Of a stretch of DNA of 64,000 bases, positions 45,943-55,102 are shown in pieces (the first letter of the stretch is position 1; each line of letters begins with the position of its first letter). The notes below the pieces were generated by a model. The model saw nothing but the letters and a program-made list of their open reading frames with translations, had not been told where the DNA came from and searched no databases. Origin of the DNA: Paracoccaceae bacterium (lineage in GTDB: Bacteria > Pseudomonadota > Alphaproteobacteria > Rhodobacterales > Rhodobacteraceae). The position numbers and the translations under genes are program-made. The stretch spans positions 31,866-95,865 of the forward strand of contig JANREX010000049.1 of NCBI GenBank assembly GCA_030758115.1, given 5' to 3'.

Positions 45943-46401
45943 TCAGACCGGGATCGCGGTGGTCTTGAACACCGTCCGCAAGGCAAAGCTGCTCTGCATC
46001 TGGGCGACCCCCGGCAAGCGCGAGAGATGCTGGCGATGGATACGGGCGAAATCCTCGGTATCCTCGGCCACGATCTTGAGGATGTAATCCGCCGTGCCGG
46101 CCATCAGGTGACATTCCAGCACGTCAGGAATGCGCGACACCGCCTTTTCGAAGGCATCCAGCAGATCATCCGCCTGACCGGACAGCGTGATCTCGACAAA
46201 GACCAGCGTGGGCAGGCCCATCTTGCGCCTGTCCAGAAGGGCCACGTAACTGCTGATGTATCCTTCTTCCTCCAGCCTCTGGACCCGGCGGTGACAGGCC
46301 GAGGCCGAGAGGTTCACCTCTTCCGACAGGTCGGCATTGGAAATGCGGCCCTTGCGCTGAAGAACGGAAAGAATGCGGCGATCTGTCGGGTCAAGCGCCA
46401 T
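45943..46401 (-). CDS. Lrp/AsnC family regulator, probable AldR
   Basis: 152 aa. N-terminal helix-turn-helix (ISNADLSEEVNLSASACHRRVQRL) and C-terminal RAM ligand-binding domain (LECHLMAGTADYILKIV). It is divergent from alanine dehydrogenase, the arrangement of AldR-type activators that respond to L-alanine. ATG 46401 (MALDPTD) is family-like; upstream starts are less likely. A palindrome at 46411-46446 overlaps its 5' region. Confidence 0.92.
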   Translation of the reverse strand: MALDPTDRRILSVLQRKGRISNADLSEEVNLSASACHRRVQRLEEEGYISSYVALLDRRKMGLPTLVFVEITLSGQADDLLDAFEKAVSRIPDVLECHLMAGTADYILKIVAEDTEDFARIHRQHLSRLPGVAQMQSSFALRTVFKTTAIPV

Positions 46402-46410
46402 GAAACGAAG

Positions 46411-46446
46411 ATTCCTTCGATGAAGTGCCATTTGAATCGAAGGATA
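46411..46446. promoter_or_regulatory. Candidate Lrp/AldR operator
   Basis: ATTCCTTCGAT and ATCGAAGGATAT form an inverted repeat with about 14 bases between arms, within the 141-base divergent gap between the lrp-like gene and ald. Position and symmetry fit an operator controlling both promoters. Confidence 0.45.
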
Positions 46447-46542
46447 TCCGCAAAGCCCCTGAAAATGCGACCCCGAATTCAAACGATTTGCGCAGGCTCT
46501 GCGTCATGATGGTGCCAAATAAACACCAAGGGAGAGAGACCA

Positions 46543-47658
46543 ATGAAAATCGGATGCCCGAAAGAGATCAAGCCGCAGGAATTCCGCGTCGGCATGACGC
46601 CCAATGCCGCGATGGAGGCTGTGGCGCACGGCCATACGGTGCTGATCGAGACCGGCGCCGGGGTGGGTGCAGGCTTTGCCGATGCCGACTATGTCGCGGC
46701 CGGCGCGACGATCGTTGCGACCGCCGCAGATGTGTTCGCCCAGTCCGACATGATCGTGAAGGTCAAGGAACCGCAGGCGGGCGAGCGCAAGATGCTGCGC
46801 GAAGGGCAGTTGCTGTTCACCTATCTGCACCTTGCGCCGGACCCGGATCAGACCCGTGACCTTCTCGCCTCGGGCTGCACCGCGATTGCCTATGAAACCG
46901 TGACCGATCGTTCCGGCGGCCTGCCGCTGCTGGCGCCCATGTCCGAAGTGGCGGGGCGGCTGGCCCCGCAGGTCGGTGCCTGGACGCTGCAGAAGGCCAA
47001 TGGCGGGCGCGGCGTTCTGATGGGCGGTGTGCCGGGCGTGGGGCCGGCGCGGGTGCTGGTGATCGGCGGCGGTGTCGTGGGCACGCATGCGGCCAAGATC
47101 GCGGCAGGCATGGGGGCGGATGTGACCGTGCTGGACCGGTCATTGCCGCGGCTGCGTTATCTGGACGATGTGTTCGGGGGGCAGTTCAAGACGGGCTATT
47201 CCTCGGCCGGGTTGCTGGCGGAACTGTTGCCGCAGGCCGATATGGTGGTGGGCGCGGTGCTGATCCCCGGTGCGGCGGCACCCAAGCTGATCAGCCGCGC
47301 GCAACTGGGCATGATGAAGCCCGGTGCGGTGCTGGTGGATGTGGCGATCGACCAGGGCGGGTGTTTCGAGACCTCGCGCGCCACGACCCACCAGGACCCG
47401 ATCTACGAGGTGGACGGGATCATGCATTACTGCGTGGCCAACATGCCGGGTGCGGTGGCGCGCACCTCGACCCTGGCACTGGGGAACGCGACGATGCCCT
47501 TCATGCTGGCACTGGCCGACAAGGGATGGAAGCGCGCCTGCGCGGAGGATCCGCATCTGCTGGCCGGGCTGAACGTGCATGCGGGGCAGCTGACCTATGC
47601 CGCCGTGGGCGAGGCGCTGGGGATCGCGACGGTCGATCCGAAAACGCTGGTGGCGTGA
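46543..47658 (+). CDS. ald: Alanine dehydrogenase
   Basis: 371 aa. Interconverts L-alanine and pyruvate plus ammonia with NAD. It starts [20 protein letters not shown], the substrate-binding N-terminus of the family, and the catalytic His and Asp lie in the CPxE-like region. The NAD loop is [17 protein letters not shown]. Length and the [14 protein letters not shown] stretch near residue 270 match Ald. The upstream Lrp-type gene probably controls it in response to alanine. Confidence 0.96.
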   Translation: MKIGCPKEIKPQEFRVGMTPNAAMEAVAHGHTVLIETGAGVGAGFADADYVAAGATIVATAADVFAQSDMIVKVKEPQAGERKMLREGQLLFTYLHLAPDPDQTRDLLASGCTAIAYETVTDRSGGLPLLAPMSEVAGRLAPQVGAWTLQKANGGRGVLMGGVPGVGPARVLVIGGGVVGTHAAKIAAGMGADVTVLDRSLPRLRYLDDVFGGQFKTGYSSAGLLAELLPQADMVVGAVLIPGAAAPKLISRAQLGMMKPGAVLVDVAIDQGGCFETSRATTHQDPIYEVDGIMHYCVANMPGAVARTSTLALGNATMPFMLALADKGWKRACAEDPHLLAGLNVHAGQLTYAAVGEALGIATVDPKTLVA

Positions 47659-47700
47659 CATGCGGGGGCGCGGCGGGTGATCCTGCCGCGCCCCGTCGCC

Positions 47701-48750
47701 TCAGGTCAGGGTCCAGAAGTGGAACAACAGACCGGACAGGAAAGCGCCGGAGAGCGATAGCGCGATATAGAGCGTGAAGACACCCGGCCGCACCAGTGCC
47801 CAGACGGCGATGGCCGCAGGCAACGAGGTCACCCCGCCTGCCACCAGAAAGGCCAGCCCCGCCCCCGGTGCCATGCCCTGTGCCACAAGCCCGCCAACCA
47901 ATGGCAGGGCCGCGTAGCCGTTCAGATAGGCCGGCACGCCGACAAGCGTTCCAATCGCGATCGGGGCAATTCCGCTGCCACCCAGAACCGATGTCACGGT
48001 TTGCGCCGGCACGAAGGCCAGCATCAGGCTTTCCAGCAGGAAGGCCAGAAACAGCCATTTGGTCAGGAACAGCGTGGTGTTCAGGGCCTCGCGCCCGAAT
48101 TTCACCCGCCGTGCGGCATCTTCCCAGAACCGCCAGACCACAGGCTTGGGCGCGCGCACCTTGGCGCCGCCACAGCCGCCATTGCCGATCCCGTCCCGCA
48201 GGGGCATGGCCAGACCGCCCGCTTTCGTCACCCAATGCACCACGCTGCCACCCATCAGGCCAAGCCCGATGGCGGCCAGCGTCTTGGCGATGGCGAATTC
48301 CAGCCCCAGAACGCCGGTGGTCAGGGCGAACATCGACGGATCCATGACGGGCGAGGCCAACCAGAAGGCCATGACCGCCGACAGGGGAACCCCCATCGCC
48401 AGAAGCGCCGCGATCAGCGGGATCACCCCGCAGGAACAGAAGGGCGACAGCGCGCCCGCCAGCGCCGCCATCACGATCATCAGGGCAGGCGCCCCGGTGA
48501 AGGCGCGGGCGATCAGATTGTCCGCCCCCGTCGCCCCGGCCCATGCGGCAATCCCGATGGAGAGCAGAAGGAACGGCGCGGTCTTGAGCAGCGCCGCCAC
48601 CGCGAATTGAGCCGAGGCCTGCGCCTGCGCCGCATCCGTCACGGCCAACACGGCAAGGATCAGCGCCGAGGCCAGCCAGACCCGGTGTTTGGCCCAGATC
48701 AGTCGCGCCAGAACGGCGGGGTGGCGCGGGTCTACAGCGGCATCAGTCAT
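47701..48750 (-). CDS. ArsP/YraQ-like permease (UPF0718 family)
   Basis: 349 aa with about eight to ten membrane helices. The motif PFCSCGVIPLIAALLAMGVPL near residue 108 is the permease signature shared with ArsP, which exports trivalent organoarsenicals, and uncharacterised YraQ proteins. An upstream ArsR-family gene with C-terminal Cys residues makes a metal or metalloid role likely, but the ion or compound is not known. Confidence 0.85.
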   Translation of the reverse strand: MTDAAVDPRHPAVLARLIWAKHRVWLASALILAVLAVTDAAQAQASAQFAVAALLKTAPFLLLSIGIAAWAGATGADNLIARAFTGAPALMIVMAALAGALSPFCSCGVIPLIAALLAMGVPLSAVMAFWLASPVMDPSMFALTTGVLGLEFAIAKTLAAIGLGLMGGSVVHWVTKAGGLAMPLRDGIGNGGCGGAKVRAPKPVVWRFWEDAARRVKFGREALNTTLFLTKWLFLAFLLESLMLAFVPAQTVTSVLGGSGIAPIAIGTLVGVPAYLNGYAALPLVGGLVAQGMAPGAGLAFLVAGGVTSLPAAIAVWALVRPGVFTLYIALSLSGAFLSGLLFHFWTLT

Positions 48751-48790
48751 CTCTATTTCCCTAATTTATTGGTTTCTTTTTGCAAATAAT

Positions 48791-49108
48791 TCAGGCCACC
48801 TTGCACGTCTTTGACAGGGTCACGCCGCTGCAGCATTCAGCGGTCAGGAAATCGACCGTGCGGTGCATCACGTCGTAATCGACCCGGTTGATCACCGTAC
48901 GGCCCTGCTTTTCCTGCGTGACCAGACCGGCATCGACCAACGTGGACAGATGATGCGCCAGCGTCGAGGGCGCGATGTCCAGATGCTCGATCACGTCCCC
49001 GATGCTCAAGCCCCCCTCGCCCGCTTTGACCAGCAGACGATAGATCGAGAGGCGGACATCATGTCCGAGGGCGGCAAGAGCGCGGGATATGGGCGTTGCG
49101 GTTGTCAT
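48791..49108 (-). CDS. ArsR/SmtB family transcriptional regulator
   Basis: 105 aa. Winged helix-turn-helix (DVRLSIYRLLV...LDIAPSTLAHHLSTLVDAGLV) with the recognition helix STLAHHLSTL. The C-terminal AECCSGVTLSKTC supplies three Cys, a plausible As(III)/Sb(III)-type sensor site. It precedes the permease gene on the same strand by 40 bases and probably represses it until metalloid binds. ATG 49108 is preferred to an upstream in-frame start. Confidence 0.9.
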   Translation of the reverse strand: MTTATPISRALAALGHDVRLSIYRLLVKAGEGGLSIGDVIEHLDIAPSTLAHHLSTLVDAGLVTQEKQGRTVINRVDYDVMHRTVDFLTAECCSGVTLSKTCKVA

Positions 49109-49177
49109 GGCGCCACATAAAACCAAAAAACTGGTTATGTCAATGTTTTGTCAAGCGCGGTGGGCGGCGCGGCGGGA

Positions 49178-52100
49178 TCAGACCCGCTGCGCCTCTTCCA
49201 GCTCTCTGACAAGGCGGCGTTCTTCCTCGACCTTGGGGGCCGTGAAGCGCGCCAGCAGCAGATAGGCAACGGGGGTCAGGTAGAGCGTCGAGAGCGTGGC
49301 AAGACCCAGCCCCCCGACGATCACCCAGCCCAGCGCCTCGCGCGCTTCGGCCCCGGCGCCGGAGGACAGGATCAGCGGCACACCACCCAGCACGGTCGAG
49401 GTCATGGTCATCATCACCGGACGCAGACGGATGGTCGAGGCATCGAAGATCGCGGTTTTCACATCCGCACCGCGATCACGCAGCTGGTTTGCGAATTCGA
49501 CGATCAGGATCCCGTTCTTGGCCATGATCCCGATCAGCATCACCAATCCGATCTGGCTGTAGACATTCAGGCTGAGGCCGCTGAAGAGAAGCGCGAAGAT
49601 CGCGCAGGCCAGACCCAGCGGGACCGTCGCCATGACGACGATGGCCGAGATGAAGCTTTCGAATTGCGCCGCCAGCACCAGAAGCACCACGAGAATGGCA
49701 AAGGCGAAGGTCACGATCAGCCCTGACGAGGTCTGATCCAGCGCGGCCGCTTCGGCCAGGGGGACAATCGTGTTCTCGGGCGCGATGATCCCTTCGGCCA
49801 GGGTACGCACCTCTTGCATGGCGTCGCCAAGCGACATCGCGGGGGTCAGGCCGGCCGTGATTTCGACCGAGCGGGCCTTGCCCTCGCGTTTGAGTTCGGG
49901 GGCGATGGCGCGTTCTTCCAGACGCACGAAACTGGACATGGGGATCATCTGCCCATCGGACGCCTGCACGAAGATATTCTCCAGATCGGTCGGATCGTTC
50001 ACAGGATCGCTGCTGGAGAGCATCTGCACATCATAGGACGTGTCGTCGATAAAGACCGAACCCACGCTGCGCCCGTCCAGAACCGCCCGCAGCGCATTGC
50101 CAAGACCGTTGATGTCGATGCCAAGGTCCGAGGCGCGGGCGCGGTCGATCTCGACGAACAGCTGCGGCAGGGTGGTTTCATATTCCAGCCGGACCTGACC
50201 CATCGCCCGGTTCTGCTGCATGGCCTGCACCAGTTGATCGGCGACATCGGAGAGTTGTTCGTAATTGCTGCCGGTGATCGCGAAGCTGAGCCCCCGGCCC
50301 GCGCCGCGTATCCGCAGGGAGTTGGGCTGGATCACGAAGGCGCGCACGCCCACGACACTGCCAAGATAGCGGTTCACGTCGCCCACGATCTCTTGCTGGC
50401 TGCGGGCGCGCTCATCCCATTTGGCAAGGGTCATGACCACGAAACCACGGTTTGACGCGCCAAAGCCGGTGATCGAGAAGACATTCGTCATCTCGCCGGT
50501 GTCGCGCAGGGGGGCCATCGCGGCCTCGATCTCTTGCAGTTTTGAACTGGTGTAGTTCAGGGACACGCCCGTTGGGGCGGTGACCGACATCAGGATGATG
50601 GCGCGATCCTCGCGCGGGGTCAGTTCCTGCCTGATGCCGCCCGAGACCAGAACGGCGGTCAGCGCGAACAGGCCCGCGACGATGACCACGACCATGGGTG
50701 CGGCCAGTGCGGCGCGCAGCGTGACGGCATAGAGGGCGGCCAGCCTGTCGCCCAGCCAGACCATCGGCCCCTTGGCGGGTTGGCCGCTTTCGGCGCGGGC
50801 AAGAAGCCGGCTGGCCAGAACCGGCGCCAGCGTCAGCGCCACGACCGAGGACAGCATGACCGCCATGGCCAGCGTAAAGCCGAATTCGCGGAACAGCCCC
50901 CCCGCCTGTCCGGGCAGGAAGGAGAGCGGGATGAACACGGCGGCCAGCGTGGCGGTGGTGGTGACGACCGCAAAGAACACCTGCTGTGTGCCCAGCACGG
51001 CAGCGGCGCGGGGGCCCATGCCTTCCGAGCGGCGACGCACGATGTTTTCCAGCACGACGATCGCATCGTCCACCACCATGCCGGTGGCCAGCACCAGCGC
51101 CAGCAGCGTCAGGATATTGACCGAGAAGCCGACCATGTAGATCGCGGCCAGCGTGCCGATCAGCGCGACCGGCAGGGTCAGGGTGGGGATCAGGGTGGCG
51201 CGCCAGTCGCGCAGGAAGATGAAGATGACCCCGACCACGATCAGGATCGCGAGGCCAAGGGTGATGACGACCTCGCGGATGGAGCCGTTGATGAAGACCG
51301 CATCGTCGGAGGTGACGAAGATCTTCACGTCATCGGGCAGGATCTGCTGCAATTCGTCGATGGCCTGATGAACACCGTTGGAGATATCCAGCGTGTTGCT
51401 GGTGGCGGCGCGGATGATGCCCATGCCCATGCCGGTTTCGCCATTGGCGCGCAGGACCGTTTCATTGGGCGCCGGGCCAAGGGTGACGCGGGCCACATCG
51501 CCGATGGTGACGTTCGGGCCCAGTTCAAGGGCCTCGAAAGCTTCGGGCGTGATCACGGTCGCGGTCGTGCGCACGTTGATCGACTGGCGGCTGCCCTCCA
51601 GATCGCCGGCGGGCACGTCGAAGGCCACATCGTTGAGGGCGCGCGCCATGTCGGCCAGTGTCAGGCCACGGCTGGCCAGTTCAAGCTGGTCGATATCGAC
51701 GCGGAAAATCGCCTCGCGGTCGCCATAGATCTGCAGGTCGGCCACGCCGGGGATCGAGATCAGGCGATCCTCGACCCGGTCGCGGACCAGTTGCGTCAGA
51801 TCCTGGGGCGAGCGCGTGTCGGAGGTGACCGCGATCCGCATGACCGGGTCGGCATTGGCGTCGGCCTTGATGATCTCGGGCTGGTCGGCATCGTCGGGCA
51901 GGTCATTGGCGATGCGCGCAACGGCATCGCGCGTGTCGGTCGCCGCGACGTCCAGATCGACGCCATCGTTGAATTCCAGCGTCACGCGGCTGCGGCCATA
52001 GCGCGATTCCGATGAGATGGTGCGCACGCCGGACACCCGGCCCACGGCCCCTTCGATGCGGCCCGTCAGTTCCTGATCCACCGTTTCGGGCGATGCGCCC

Positions 52101-52285
52101 GAGAAGCGCGTGGTGATCGTGACCACGGGGCGATCCACATCGGGCAACTCGCGCACCTCGACACCGAAGAGGGCGGCAAGGCCCGCGATGATGATCAGGG
52201 CGTTCACCACGAAGGCAAGGATCGGGCGACGGACGAAAAGCGCGGTTCCGGCTGTGGTCGGCGCGGGATTGGTGGGGTTCTTCAT
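49178..52285 (-). CDS. RND efflux transporter, inner-membrane pump (AcrB/MexB type)
   Basis: 1035 aa. HAE1-family proton/drug antiporter. Twelve membrane helices with large periplasmic loops; the proton-relay Asp pair is in GMVVDDAIVVLEN. The N-terminus LFVRRPILAFVVNALIIIAGLAAL is the typical first helix. Start ATG 52285 (MKNPTN) is chosen; the longer open frame lies in the adaptor gene. The next gene upstream encodes the matching periplasmic adaptor; no outer-membrane channel gene is in the window, so TolC is probably elsewhere. Confidence 0.94.
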   Translation of the reverse strand: MKNPTNPAPTTAGTALFVRRPILAFVVNALIIIAGLAALFGVEVRELPDVDRPVVTITTRFSGASPETVDQELTGRIEGAVGRVSGVRTISSESRYGRSRVTLEFNDGVDLDVAATDTRDAVARIANDLPDDADQPEIIKADANADPVMRIAVTSDTRSPQDLTQLVRDRVEDRLISIPGVADLQIYGDREAIFRVDIDQLELASRGLTLADMARALNDVAFDVPAGDLEGSRQSINVRTTATVITPEAFEALELGPNVTIGDVARVTLGPAPNETVLRANGETGMGMGIIRAATSNTLDISNGVHQAIDELQQILPDDVKIFVTSDDAVFINGSIREVVITLGLAILIVVGVIFIFLRDWRATLIPTLTLPVALIGTLAAIYMVGFSVNILTLLALVLATGMVVDDAIVVLENIVRRRSEGMGPRAAAVLGTQQVFFAVVTTTATLAAVFIPLSFLPGQAGGLFREFGFTLAMAVMLSSVVALTLAPVLASRLLARAESGQPAKGPMVWLGDRLAALYAVTLRAALAAPMVVVIVAGLFALTAVLVSGGIRQELTPREDRAIILMSVTAPTGVSLNYTSSKLQEIEAAMAPLRDTGEMTNVFSITGFGASNRGFVVMTLAKWDERARSQQEIVGDVNRYLGSVVGVRAFVIQPNSLRIRGAGRGLSFAITGSNYEQLSDVADQLVQAMQQNRAMGQVRLEYETTLPQLFVEIDRARASDLGIDINGLGNALRAVLDGRSVGSVFIDDTSYDVQMLSSSDPVNDPTDLENIFVQASDGQMIPMSSFVRLEERAIAPELKREGKARSVEITAGLTPAMSLGDAMQEVRTLAEGIIAPENTIVPLAEAAALDQTSSGLIVTFAFAILVVLLVLAAQFESFISAIVVMATVPLGLACAIFALLFSGLSLNVYSQIGLVMLIGIMAKNGILIVEFANQLRDRGADVKTAIFDASTIRLRPVMMTMTSTVLGGVPLILSSGAGAEAREALGWVIVGGLGLATLSTLYLTPVAYLLLARFTAPKVEEERRLVRELEEAQRV

Positions 52286-52295
52286 CCGGCGCACC

Positions 52296-53459
52296 TCACA
52301 ATGTTGCAGCCGTGGCTTTGCCTTCGCGCGCGGCTGCGGCTTCGTTCGCGGGGGCCACATCGGCACCGGGGCGCAGGGTCTGCACGCCTTCGATCACCAC
52401 CATGTCACCTTCGGACAGATCACCCTCGACCAGAACCCGGTCGGGGTTGCGCTGGCGGATCACCACCGGCACGCGCTGCGCCTTGCCATCCTGCACCCGC
52501 CAGACGAAAGACCCCTGGCTGGACCATTGCACGGCCAGCGCATCAACCGAAGGGTAGGCCTGACCGGCCATGTCAAGGGTGACCTCGAAGGCCATGCCCT
52601 CGCGCAGGCGATCCGACTCGTTGTCCAGCGAGGCCTGCACCCGCAGGGTGCGGCTGGCACGATCAACGACATTGTCGATCGCGGTCAACCGGCCCGACAC
52701 GGGGATCGGAACCCCGGACATGGAGCGGACCTGCACCTCCATCCCGACTTCCAGCGCGCCGATCGCGCGTTCCGGCACACGGAAGTCGATGGTGATCTGC
52801 GAACGGTCCGTCAGCACCCCGATGACATCCTGCGCGGTCAGCCGGTCGCCATGTTCGACATCGACCAGACCAAGCCAGCCCGAGATCGGTGCGGTCACCA
52901 CGGTCTGATCCAGATCGACCTCGGCCTGACGGATGGCCAGCAGCGCATTCTGCAAGGCAAGCTCGGCCTCGCGAATGCGCACGGTCGTGACGGCACCGGA
53001 ATCGCCCAGGGTCGTGAGGCGGCGCAATTCATCCTCGGCATCGGCCTGCATCAGGCGTGCACGCTCCAGCGCGATGACCTCGGCGCGGTCCTCAAGCCGG
53101 ACCATGACCGCGCCCTCTTCGACATATTGGCCGGATTCCACCTCGACCGCGCGGACGCTGCCGGTCCGTTCGGCGCGCACATCGACCGAACGCAGCGCGC
53201 GCCCGTCGCCGATGGCGCTGACCCTCTGGCTCAGCACCTCACGGGTGACGCCATCCAGAACAACCTTGGCCGGCCCGCGCGGCCCGAAGCCACCGCCGCC
53301 CGCGGCCTGCTGGCCGTTGGCAGCAGGCTCGATTCCCAACAGCCCCAGAACACCCATCCTGTCCAGCATCGGCTGGGCCGAGGGCACGAATGCAATCCAC
53401 AAGGCCAGCACGGCTGCGACCGCGACAAGCGACAGAAAGGTTTGTTTGATCAAGGACAT
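52296..53459 (-). CDS. RND periplasmic adaptor (membrane fusion) protein
   Basis: 387 aa. An N-terminal membrane segment (1-25), a short coiled coil and the lipoyl/beta-barrel domains typical of HlyD/AcrA family proteins (for example APISGWLGLVDVEHGDRL and SGQYVEEGAVMVRLED). It links the pump to an outer-membrane channel. It lies 10 bases upstream of the pump gene on the same strand, so the two are cotranscribed. Confidence 0.93.
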   Translation of the reverse strand: MSLIKQTFLSLVAVAAVLALWIAFVPSAQPMLDRMGVLGLLGIEPAANGQQAAGGGGFGPRGPAKVVLDGVTREVLSQRVSAIGDGRALRSVDVRAERTGSVRAVEVESGQYVEEGAVMVRLEDRAEVIALERARLMQADAEDELRRLTTLGDSGAVTTVRIREAELALQNALLAIRQAEVDLDQTVVTAPISGWLGLVDVEHGDRLTAQDVIGVLTDRSQITIDFRVPERAIGALEVGMEVQVRSMSGVPIPVSGRLTAIDNVVDRASRTLRVQASLDNESDRLREGMAFEVTLDMAGQAYPSVDALAVQWSSQGSFVWRVQDGKAQRVPVVIRQRNPDRVLVEGDLSEGDMVVIEGVQTLRPGADVAPANEAAAAREGKATAATL

Positions 53460-53612
53460 CGGGTTTCCTCGGATGATCGGAAGCGCGTAACGCGAAAGAC
53501 CGTTTGCCGGCCATGGCCCCGATCAAGACATGATTTCCTACAAATTACGGATAACAAGTAAACTTTTGTCCGCAATAGGCAACATGATGCGCCTGACCGC
53601 AACAAGCGAAAA

Positions 53613-53635
53613 GACCCGCACATCGCGTGCGGGTC
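53613..53635 (-). terminator. Intrinsic terminator of mscL
   Basis: GACCCGCA and TGCGGGTC pair around a CATCGCG loop; on the minus strand TTTT follows. It is about 40 bases past the mscL stop. Confidence 0.8.
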
Positions 53636-53676
53636 CTCTGTCTCACGTGCTCTTGACTGGCCGTGAAGCCAGCGGG

Positions 53677-54099
53677 TCACTTCTTCAGCGCATCCCGGAT
53701 TTCGATCAGGATATCCAGTTCGCTGGGTCCGGCGGGGGCCGCGGGTTCCGGTTCGGGTTTCTTGATCGCCGCGTCGCGCGCGCGGTTGACCGCCTTGACA
53801 AGCATGAACACCACGAAGGCGATGATCAGGAAATTGACCACGGCCATGATGAAGCGCCCATAGGCGAAGACAGCCGCGCCCGCCTCTTCGGCGGCGGTGA
53901 TCGAGCTGTATTCCCCGCTGCCCAGCAGCACATACATGCCCGAGAAGTCGATACCACCGATCACAAGGCTGATGATCGGGTTGATGAGGTCGGCCACCAT
54001 CGAACTGACGATCGCGGTGAAGGCCGCGCCGATGATGATACCCACAGCCATGTCCATGACATTGCCACGCGCGATGAAGTCTCTGAATTCTTTAATCAT
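53677..54099 (-). CDS. mscL: Large-conductance mechanosensitive channel MscL
   Basis: 140 aa. A short amphipathic N-terminal helix ([20 protein letters not shown]) and TM1 [15 protein letters not shown], a periplasmic loop and TM2 ([17 protein letters not shown]) are in the expected order, then a Pro/Glu-rich linker and C-terminal bundle helix ([14 protein letters not shown]). It opens under membrane tension to release osmolytes. It ends the conserved chromosomal backbone before the putative island. Confidence 0.97.
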   Translation of the reverse strand: MIKEFRDFIARGNVMDMAVGIIIGAAFTAIVSSMVADLINPIISLVIGGIDFSGMYVLLGSGEYSSITAAEEAGAAVFAYGRFIMAVVNFLIIAFVVFMLVKAVNRARDAAIKKPEPEPAAPAGPSELDILIEIRDALKK

Positions 54100-54357
54100 T
54101 ATGTCCCTCTTTATTGGCTACCATACCGGCCATGCGACCGGTCCGTGTTGCACCGCGCTGACGACCTGTCAGGTTTGTCCGCGCCAGGGTGTGCGCCGCG
54201 ACGGGCGTTTGTCTGGATGTGCGATCAAAAGATACCACGCGCCACGGCGTTGGGACATGAAGATATGAAGGATGACACATTCCGCCCCGAAACCGTGCAA
54301 AACTGCGACATGGGCAGGATTGAGGCGCCTTCGGATCGTTCAAGAATTCGGGAGTGA
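54100..54357. other. mscL-to-island gap
   Basis: 258 bases between mscL and the left 18-bp tRNA repeat. No gene, known RNA or terminator was seen. If the island is removed in related genomes, this sequence should sit next to the tRNA-Ala 3' end. Confidence 0.4.
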
Positions 54358-54375
54358 TGGTGGAGCCTAGGGGGA
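54358..54375 (-). repeat. Left attachment-like repeat: 18 bp of the tRNA-Ala 3' end
   Basis: TGGTGGAGCCTAGGGGGA is identical, base for base and in the same orientation, to positions 63951-63968, the CCA, acceptor strand and T-stem part of tRNA-Ala(GGC). The next bases on both sides differ. It has the position and origin of an att site left by tRNA-targeting integration. Confidence 0.75.
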
Positions 54376-54560
54376 AAGCGAAATCGAGACCTTCATAAGG
54401 GGCAGTCAAAAGCGCTCGGTTGGGCAACGGGTCTTTCCCTCGGTCATCGTTAGCGCTGGCAGCTCCGCTTGCTGCGTTCGCGACAGCTTCGGGGGTGTCG
54501 CCCCAACGCGTATACTGCCAGTCCGCAGCGGCGGGCGACGAAGTGAGTAGTGCGCCGAAG
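54376..54560 (-). pseudogene. Truncated exported-protein gene fragment
   Basis: The minus strand encodes LIAFGALLTSSPAAADWQYTRWG and on to LTAPYEGLDFAF, which looks like a signal peptide followed by the start of a small secreted protein of unknown function. At the left, the homologous-looking sequence stops exactly at the tRNA repeat. At the right, where the start codon should lie, it runs into an IS3 scar. So both ends are lost. Family memory for the WQYTRWG motif is weak. Confidence 0.45.
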
Positions 54561-54690
54561 GCGATCAGGGTCGACAACGGCCCCGAATGCGTCAGTGGTA
54601 CGCTCATGGAATGGGCCGAGAACAGGGGCATCGCCCTGACCTGCATCCAGCCCGGAAAGCCACAACAGAACGCCTATGTCGAACGCTCAG
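54555..54690 (+). mobile_element. IS3-family transposase fragment (OrfB catalytic part)
   Basis: About 45 codons with the DDE core: RVDNGPECVSGTLMEWAENRG, then IQPGKPQQNAYVER. These match the second Asp and the Glu region of IS3-group OrfB. Normal IS3 sequence continues ERFNRT; here it switches to SETEDG. The element is therefore cut at both ends and not functional. A transition to IS256 sequence follows within 60 bases. Confidence 0.8.
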
Positions 54691-54735
54691 AAACTGAAGA
54701 TGGTCGCGTAATTCTACGACCAAGCCCCCGCAAAA

Positions 54736-55011
54736 ATGGGGGGATCACCGAACGAGGTGGTCCCGTTTCTGGATTATCCACCCGAGGTGCTCAGATTGAT
54801 CTACACCACGAATGCCATAGAAGCGCTCAACTCGAAGATCCGCCGCGCCGTCCGAACGCGGGGCCAATTCCCAAGTGACGAGGCAGCAGCGAAGTTGATC
54901 TATCTCGCGCTCAAAGCTACCTCTCAGGAATGGAAGCGCTCTGTGCGCGAATGGCACGCGGTCAAAAGCCAGTTCGCCATCATGTTCGAGGACCGCTTCC
55001 CAATGGCGTAG
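54736..55011 (+). pseudogene. IS256-family transposase C-terminal remnant
   Basis: 91 codons with FLDYPPEVLRLIYTTNAIEAL and a following LNSKIRRAVRTRGQFPSDEA, the highly conserved C-terminal third of IS256-family (mutator) transposases. About three quarters of the protein is missing, so it is inactive. The abrupt change from IS3 to IS256 sequence records two insertions or a deletion between them. Confidence 0.85.
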
Positions 55012-55102
55012 TCAAAGCGCCAGGGCACAAAATTCATGATAGTCCCGCTGACAGGCCAGATAAGGCAGCACACCCCACTGATCCGGCATGCGGTGACCCT
55101 GT

